This document shows positions 8,743 to 13,244 of a stretch of 13,244 nt of DNA, piece after piece. The notes beneath the pieces are model-generated. The model did no database searches, was not told the DNA's origin, and worked only from the letters and a program-made list of their open reading frames with translations. This DNA comes from Asterionellopsis glacialis (Eukaryota > Bacillariophyta > Plagiogrammaphyceae > Rhaphoneidales > Asterionellopsidaceae): assembly GCA_014885115.2 (NCBI GenBank), contig WKLE02006319.1, positions 1-13,244 of the forward strand, read 5' to 3'. Positions within the stretch are counted from its first letter, which is position 1; each line of letters begins with the position of its first letter. A program made the position numbers and the translations under genes.

Positions 8743-10029
8743 CTATTGACGTGGAAAGTCACTGCTACCACTATGAACTGCTTCCTGATGCACATGTTGA
8801 TAACAGTACCCACCCTGGGCGATGCATCGCTTACATGCCTGTCCCTTCTGAGTGACTCCGTAGATTCTTTTAGATGAAGTGTAACCATGGTCATAGTGAC
8901 TATCTTGTTGCTTGTTCTGCTGCTGCTGCTGCAAAGGATCTTGGTCTGCATGCTGCCAACAGTACCGACCTTGTTTCATACAGTTGAGACAAGGTTCTCC
9001 ATTCCTTTTGACACCAAATGTTTGATGATAATTCCTTGCATAATACTTACGAGCCTCCTCCCTATTGCTATCAGAGGTGGAACGATTGGTTTTTGTTTTT
9101 GTCTTGGATGATGATGACGACTTACAATGGTTGGCATTTGAAGAAGCATTATTGTGGCTGTCATGATTCTTGTTATTGCTCTTGTGTAATTCTTCTTGAT
9201 AGGCATGTTGCCAACAATACTTACCTTGCTTGATACAATTCTTACAAGGATCTCCATTAGCTTTGATTCCGTAAGATTTCCGTTGTTGGCTTTCGGTACC
9301 ATAGTTCGGAGTATCCGCAGAATTGGAATGAGAAGACTTGGACTTGCCTTCTGAATAATTATATTGGGAGGAACTGTTCTGTCCAGTTGATTTGTTCTTT
9401 TTGTTTCGATGATCTTGACTAGTGCCACTGCCATTTGTCGACGACGATGGATAAGAATACTTGGGAGAAGATTTTGTTTTCTTTTCATCATGGTAATACC
9501 TACTGGAATACTGGGCATGGCTACTACCATGGGGATCGTTGTAGTTAGAGTAATAATGGTGCGACGATGAAGATTGATGTTGGTAGTTGGTTGAATTTGG
9601 ACGGTGTCGGGAAGAAGACGAAGTTCGCTGCCGCTGATTAGAACCGGTACGAGTACGACCGCTTCTTGTACTACCGGTATCTTGATTGGTATTGGTATCA
9701 TTGTTCCCATACCATGTACTTTTTGCGCGTCTGGAAGAACGGGTATTATAGGCAGGACCGTTTGTGGAGGAGGATGACGTTCCATACTTCTTCATATAAT
9801 CGTAGCGCTTCCGTTTCTTTTCATCATAAAGTATTTCATAGGCATTCGAAAGTTGTGTAAAGGCTTCATTTGCTTTTGTACGATCCACAGTAGGCGGTTG
9901 TTTATCAGGATGTAATTCTCTTGCTTTCTTCAAATATGCTTTACGAATATCCGTTTCAGTTGCTTTAGACGATACACCCAAAATGCTGTAAAGATCTTCG
10001 TTTGTAGTTTGTGCATGAAAAGAACTCAT
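8743..10029 (-). CDS. J-domain (DnaJ/Hsp40-like) protein with three C-terminal Cys3His motifs
   Basis: The product is 428 aa from the ATG at 10029 (GCCATGA context); the open frame runs further upstream only through TTG. Residues about 12-83 form a complete J domain: DLYSILGV, helix II, the HPD signature at 40-42 that stimulates Hsp70 ATPase, helix III (ANEAFTQLSNAYEIL) and DEKKRKRYD. Residues about 84-250 are Ser/Asn/Tyr/His-rich and probably disordered. Three repeats follow (253-278, 338-363, 390-415), each [YF]G[IV]x3Gx2C-x2-C-x6-C-x2-H-x2-Q, with ligands C262/C265/C272/H275, C347/C350/C357/H360 and C399/C402/C409/H412, separated by Ser/Lys/Asn or Gln-rich linkers. It has no Gly/Phe region or DnaJ-type CxxCxGxG zinc finger, so it is a class C (DNAJC) type. 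It is probably a soluble Hsp70 co-chaperone whose repeats bind zinc and perhaps a client or nucleic acid; that last step is inference. Confidence 0.88.
   Translation of the reverse strand: MSSFHAQTTNEDLYSILGVSSKATETDIRKAYLKKARELHPDKQPPTVDRTKANEAFTQLSNAYEILYDEKKRKRYDYMKKYGTSSSSTNGPAYNTRSSRRAKSTWYGNNDTNTNQDTGSTRSGRTRTGSNQRQRTSSSSRHRPNSTNYQHQSSSSHHYYSNYNDPHGSSHAQYSSRYYHDEKKTKSSPKYSYPSSSTNGSGTSQDHRNKKNKSTGQNSSSQYNYSEGKSKSSHSNSADTPNYGTESQQRKSYGIKANGDPCKNCIKQGKYCWQHAYQEELHKSNNKNHDSHNNASSNANHCKSSSSSKTKTKTNRSTSDSNREEARKYYARNYHQTFGVKRNGEPCLNCMKQGRYCWQHADQDPLQQQQQNKQQDSHYDHGYTSSKRIYGVTQKGQACKRCIAQGGYCYQHVHQEAVHSGSSDFPRQ
8785..8862 (-). other. Cys3His repeat 3
   Basis: YGVTQKGQACKRCIAQGG followed by YCYQHVHQ. 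Putative zinc ligands are C399, C402, C409 and H412 of the J-domain protein. It is the most divergent of the three copies (Ala for Pro before the first Cys, Tyr for Trp after the third). Confidence 0.8.
8917..8931 (-). repeat. (CTG)5 / polyGln tract in linker
   Basis: Five uninterrupted CTG on the plus strand (CAG on the coding strand) encode five Gln between Cys3His repeats 2 and 3. Confidence 0.8.
8941..9018 (-). other. Cys3His repeat 2
   Basis: FGVKRNGEPCLNCMKQGR followed by YCWQHADQ. Putative zinc ligands are C347, C350, C357 and H360. It is closely similar to repeat 1, suggesting internal duplication. Confidence 0.8.
9196..9273 (-). other. Cys3His repeat 1
   Basis: YGIKANGDPCKNCIKQGK followed by YCWQHAYQ. 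Putative zinc ligands are C262, C265, C272 and H275 of the J-domain protein. Confidence 0.8.
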
Positions 10030-10122
10030 GGCAATATTTGAATTTTGGTTGATAGGAGATGGCGAAGATGATTTACGCAAAGTCTCTAGTAACTCTCTAG
10101 AGTATGGAGAGGAAGACTGTTC

Positions 10123-10161
10123 CTCTCACAGACGACACAGACCAAGAGAAAACTGTGAGAG
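10123..10161. repeat. Inverted repeat upstream of the J-domain gene
   Basis: CTCTCACAG and CTGTGAGAG, separated by 21 nt, about 95-130 nt before the ATG at 10029. If transcribed, it would form a 9-bp stem in the 5' UTR; otherwise it could be a palindromic protein-binding site. Confidence 0.5.
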
Positions 10162-10192
10162 AATTGAATGTATTGTTCTTTAGCTTCTAGTG

Positions 10193-10201
10193 ATTGGCGA
10201 T
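10193..10201 (-). promoter_or_regulatory. CCAAT-type element upstream of the J-domain gene
   Basis: The minus strand reads ATCGCCAAT, identical to the core of the two elements upstream of the membrane-protein gene, about 165 nt before the ATG. This is a usual distance for a CCAAT box. Confidence 0.4.
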
Positions 10202-10813
10202 ATTACGCATGTGCTTTGTTTTCTCGCTCGCTGTCAAAAATTATACACACGAACAAAACGGATGCGAAATATTTGTCTCGGATTTTCATGCAACCATGAC
10301 CAACTTTTTCTTCTTTAGCAATGACACACTCTGTACTGGACTGTATGCGGTAGCGTGCTCTATTTGTCTCAACGCCTTGACGCAACGGAAAGTATGATGT
10401 GGTGCGATCGTGATCGGTGATAGACCGTGGTTAGAGATGGCGTGTGTATCGTCTCTATGTGTACGGTTTCTGTTGACTTGCTTTCACCATGGGTGTGGTT
10501 CAGACCATTTTCAGTTTTGAATTGTTAAAATAGTGGAGAGCGAAGAACACGTTGCAAATAACATTCTTGGAAAAAGTGAGCAAGATCCGACCGGCCGGTG
10601 ATGGCGCGCCCACTCCTGAAAATAGGAAACACACTCCTCATAATGACTTTATATCGGTCCTTGCTCCTTCCGTATCCTCAATCCTGTACGAGTGCTGTTT
10701 TTGAATCATGCATCACTATCTGTCCTTCTGTCCAAATAGATGCCATCGCGTCGCTGCTCCGTCCGGTACTTGTCCGACATCCCTCCCCCCAATAAAAAAA
10801 TGTTTTACGAGAA

Positions 10814-10844
10814 TTTTTTTTTTTTCCCTAGATGGCTTGAACAG
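10814..10844 (+). other. Possible 3' splice site before the last gene
   Basis: T12 then CCCTAG (AG at 10830-10831) followed by GAACAG (10839-10844). Together they look like a polypyrimidine tract with acceptors. Using the TAG would put an in-frame TGA (10838-10840) into the mRNA just before the open frame, whereas the CAG at 10844 avoids it and would require an upstream exon of phase 1. No convincing upstream exon was found. Confidence 0.35.
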
Positions 10845-10894
10845 AAGAAGAAGTTGGAACCATTACCGACAACGATGACGGCAAGAAGGAAATC

Positions 10895-13244
10895 ATGGAC
10901 GAATCAAAAGGTATTGTTGAGACATCAGAAGTAGGACGAACAAACGATCAGAAATCTTCTTCTCCTTTGTCGACCATAACATCACCAACATCTATTGAAG
11001 ATGTTGTAGAGCAATTGTGGTTGGAAAAACCTGGAATGGGAATGAAAGAAATGTTACTTAACTTTGAGACACGATTTCAACATATATCATCATCGTTGCA
11101 GCATCCAGCACAATTGAAAAAACGCATTAAGGCTGCCAAGGCTATGTTACCCTTTCGGCGTATTTCAAATTTACCAGATGCACCATCAAGTGTATTTGAA
11201 AAAGAATCATTTGTGCAAAATTTATTAGAACAACGTACAAATTATCGATTTCAAAAACAATATGCCAAATCAGATCGTATTACAAGAGGTTTAACAGCTA
11301 TGGGGATACATATCGATGATGGATATAAAACATGGGCTGTAGGTCCTGTTCCAACTCCATCGAAAGATCAGGGCGAAGCATCACATCATGATAGTAATCA
11401 GAATGACATTTTGACAGATCTACAGGCGGAAACAAACAACCCTAAAATTAACAAACCTGTTCCATGTGGTATGTGCGGTAAACTATTTAAATCGCGTAAC
11501 CTTGTGTTTAAACACTTGCGTGATCCGGCAAGTGGGTGTGGTACGTCCATCTTTAGTGAAGGTCAATCCTTACCAGACGCACCATCCCAAATTAAAAAAG
11601 AAACGCTCAAGGTGGAACGTAAGAAATCTTCTTCTTCCAAGGTTAACTTTAGGACGGGTGGGACAGCCAAGCATGCACATAAACAATGTTGTTTGTGGAT
11701 AGGTGATTTACCATTACCGTGGACACGACATGGTGGTAAATACAAACGTTTACGTGCCTTATTATTTGCTCATATACCTAAAGATGTACCCATGCCATGG
11801 ATTAAAACAGTTGTACGTAAAGCCTACCGTGCACGTAGTAGAAATAGTAGTGACCAGAAGACAGACAGCAATACCAACAACGTTGATGGTGTGATAGAAC
11901 AAAATACTATCAAGCAAAAAGAAGAAAGTTGTTCACCACCTTGCACGTTGTCGGTATTGGACAACGACGGCGATGGTTCTTCAACTTCTTCACAACAAAA
12001 ACAATCGACAGCTGTCCCAAGTTCACCAAAACAACATACAGAATATTTGGGATACGCCATAGTAGTGTTTCGTGATGCCGATGAAGCTAATGCTGTGCGG
12101 GCACATTTAGATGGTACAACAGTATCTCCACAAACAGTCTACCGACCACATCAATTATTGGAATCAGATCAGGATGGCAAGAATGTATCTCAAAGCACTG
12201 CCACTACCACTATTAATGATGATTCTATCACCACCAACAGCACTGCCAAAAACAATACTAGCCATGGTAACAATAACAATACAAACAAGGATGCAGCATC
12301 AGAATTGATTGGATTGCCATCCTTTGCATTAAAAGTACGCGCTGTTGAAAATAGCGATACATCATCTGTGCAATTACCTGAACATTGGAAAGATGAATAT
12401 AATACTATGGAAAGTTTACCATCTGAATTGGATCCACCACTTATGGAACAATTGCGTCCTTTACCTGCATATGAATTACAAAGACGAGCTACCAAGTTAT
12501 TGACAGGGATGGGGGTGATGATGCCTACTACTACTAGTAATGATGATAATGACGGTGATAAAGAACTTGACACTCTGCAAGCTAACAAGACTGAAGTTGA
12601 AACAACGCAAGGAAAAAATGTCCGTGCTGTCGAAGAACATGAAAAGGCATTGGAACTTGCTGTTTCGGTATATTGGAAGAAATTGCAACATACTGGTGAT
12701 GGATTACAATCAGCACAACTACCCTTAGCAACAACACCATTATCAAAGGCTATCGTTAAGCGCCAAGAGATACTTCTCAAGGGAGATCCTGTAGAGCAAG
12801 TTTATTTGGATAAATTGTTACGTATATTGCAATCATTACGTTGGCCTGCACAGAATGAACGTCAAGGACTTAGTGCAGAACGGTATTTAGTCCTCCCCAC
12901 CAATATTCGTGGTGCTGATCCACATTATGGTGAATTGCGTGATGCATGTACAGATCTCATGATGAATCATCCGTCAGTCCCCAAGGATTATTATTATAGT
13001 GGCATTGCTGTCACTAAAAATTTTGTGGCATCACCCCATATTGATGTATTAGATCAAACATATCAATTTGCCATATCACTTGGAAACTTTACAACTGGTG
13101 GTGAGTTATGCATTGAAAGTGGAATGGATGGTGATATCATTCATGTCGTGGAGACTAAAAATCGTCTTGCAAAAGTAGATGGACGCCATGTTCATTGGGT
13201 CCGTACATGGAATGGTGGTGATAGATACAGTCTCATCTTTTATG
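10895..13244 (+). CDS. Cys/His finger + RRM-like + 2OG-Fe(II) oxygenase-like protein, 3' end outside the window
   Basis: The frame runs to the window edge without a stop: 783 codons from the ATG at 10895, open back to 10841. Residues about 34-115 look globular (EDVVEQLWLEKPGMG; FRRISNLPDAP). A C-x2-C-x12-H-x7-C finger uses C191, C194, H207 and C215. An RRM-like domain begins with an RNP2-type strand (CLWIGDLP, 266-273) and resumes with an RNP1-type strand (LGYAIVVF, 385-392), split by a low-complexity insert (about 311-380). A helical region (about 475-680) includes LRILQSLRWPAQNERQG. The last 70 residues resemble a double-stranded beta-helix oxygenase: HID (H715, D717), GNFTTGGELC, then DGRHVHWV with H767 and R777 (GGDRYSLIFY), matching the HxD...H metal triad and the 2-oxoglutarate-binding Arg. 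RNA binding coupled to oxidation or hydroxylation is an inference; AlkB-type NxNxY signatures are not seen. Confidence 0.82.
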   Translation, partial: MDESKGIVETSEVGRTNDQKSSSPLSTITSPTSIEDVVEQLWLEKPGMGMKEMLLNFETRFQHISSSLQHPAQLKKRIKAAKAMLPFRRISNLPDAPSSVFEKESFVQNLLEQRTNYRFQKQYAKSDRITRGLTAMGIHIDDGYKTWAVGPVPTPSKDQGEASHHDSNQNDILTDLQAETNNPKINKPVPCGMCGKLFKSRNLVFKHLRDPASGCGTSIFSEGQSLPDAPSQIKKETLKVERKKSSSSKVNFRTGGTAKHAHKQCCLWIGDLPLPWTRHGGKYKRLRALLFAHIPKDVPMPWIKTVVRKAYRARSRNSSDQKTDSNTNNVDGVIEQNTIKQKEESCSPPCTLSVLDNDGDGSSTSSQQKQSTAVPSSPKQHTEYLGYAIVVFRDADEANAVRAHLDGTTVSPQTVYRPHQLLESDQDGKNVSQSTATTTINDDSITTNSTAKNNTSHGNNNNTNKDAASELIGLPSFALKVRAVENSDTSSVQLPEHWKDEYNTMESLPSELDPPLMEQLRPLPAYELQRRATKLLTGMGVMMPTTTSNDDNDGDKELDTLQANKTEVETTQGKNVRAVEEHEKALELAVSVYWKKLQHTGDGLQSAQLPLATTPLSKAIVKRQEILLKGDPVEQVYLDKLLRILQSLRWPAQNERQGLSAERYLVLPTNIRGADPHYGELRDACTDLMMNHPSVPKDYYYSGIAVTKNFVASPHIDVLDQTYQFAISLGNFTTGGELCIESGMDGDIIHVVETKNRLAKVDGRHVHWVRTWNGGDRYSLIFY

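Larger units (their letters stand above)
10030..10894. promoter_or_regulatory. Divergent intergenic region
   Basis: This is the shared upstream region of the J-domain gene (left, minus) and the finger-RRM-oxygenase gene (right, plus). It holds a 9-bp inverted repeat (10123-10131 / 10153-10161), ATTGGCGAT at 10193-10201, the GC-rich palindromes CCGGCCGG (10591-10598) and GGCGCGCC (10604-10611) in otherwise AT-rich DNA, and a T12 tract at 10814-10825 ending CCCTAG. The short open frames here (for example 10601-10795) are not protein-like enough to call. Confidence 0.5.

Noticed and set aside
8976..9785. 269-codon minus-strand open frame in another frame of the J-domain gene
   Set aside because: It is a shadow of the low-complexity Ser/Asn/His codons; the J domain and Cys3His motifs lie in the other frame.
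10030..10080. 17-codon N-terminal extension of the J-domain protein
   Set aside because: It starts at TTG; no ATG occurs between the upstream TGA (10126-10128) and the ATG at 10029.
10591..10611. CCGGCCGG and GGCGCGCC as a cloning or vector scar
   Set aside because: Only two short GC palindromes, with no vector-like sequence around them.
12190..12780. 196-codon minus-strand open frame
   Set aside because: It is antisense to the finger-RRM-oxygenase gene and consists of Ser/Val/Leu runs mirrored from its Asp/Thr/Asn codons.

Overview
This window looks like nuclear DNA of a eukaryotic microalga, most likely a diatom. The reasons are moderate, AT-leaning composition, monocistronic genes on both strands with long gene-free spacers, GT-AG intron candidates, and a single-pass membrane protein whose outer half has Pro/Ser/Thr-rich linkers and 'GDGICC' modules of a kind I associate with diatom secreted proteins. 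Other stramenopile algae are not excluded. I see no bacterial operon, CRISPR array, tRNA, rRNA or intact transposon.

Layout. (1) 192-992 (+): basic, Ser-rich protein with four RRxS phosphosite-like motifs and a frame-preserving 63-nt candidate intron. (2) 993-3090: about 2.1 kb of AT-rich spacer without a supported gene, containing a strong splice donor (2120) and scattered GGTAC/GTACC motifs. (3) 3203-4567 (+): acidic coiled-coil protein, whose true 5' end probably lies in an upstream exon (3091-3211). (4) 4568-5027: short convergent 3' spacer. (5) 5028-7229 (-): 733-aa type II membrane protein with two extracytoplasmic modules. (6) 7230-8742: spacer with two copies of a CCAAT-type 12-mer and a perfect 40-bp palindrome. 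(7) 8743-10029 (-): J-domain protein with three Cys3His zinc-knuckle-like repeats at its C terminus. (8) 10030-10894: divergent promoter region. (9) 10895-end (+): a large open frame with no stop in the window (783 codons visible), joining a Cys/His finger, a split RRM-like domain and a 2-oxoglutarate/Fe(II) oxygenase-like domain.

The genes do not form an obvious pathway. The two minus-strand genes share an ATTGGCGAT (CCAAT-box) element upstream, which is the only hint of common regulation. The most novel items are the J-domain/triple-zinc-motif protein, the finger-RRM-oxygenase protein and the 40-bp palindrome. Start codons were chosen as ATG: the longest open frames of the two minus-strand genes extend upstream only through TTG codons, which is not credible for a eukaryote.
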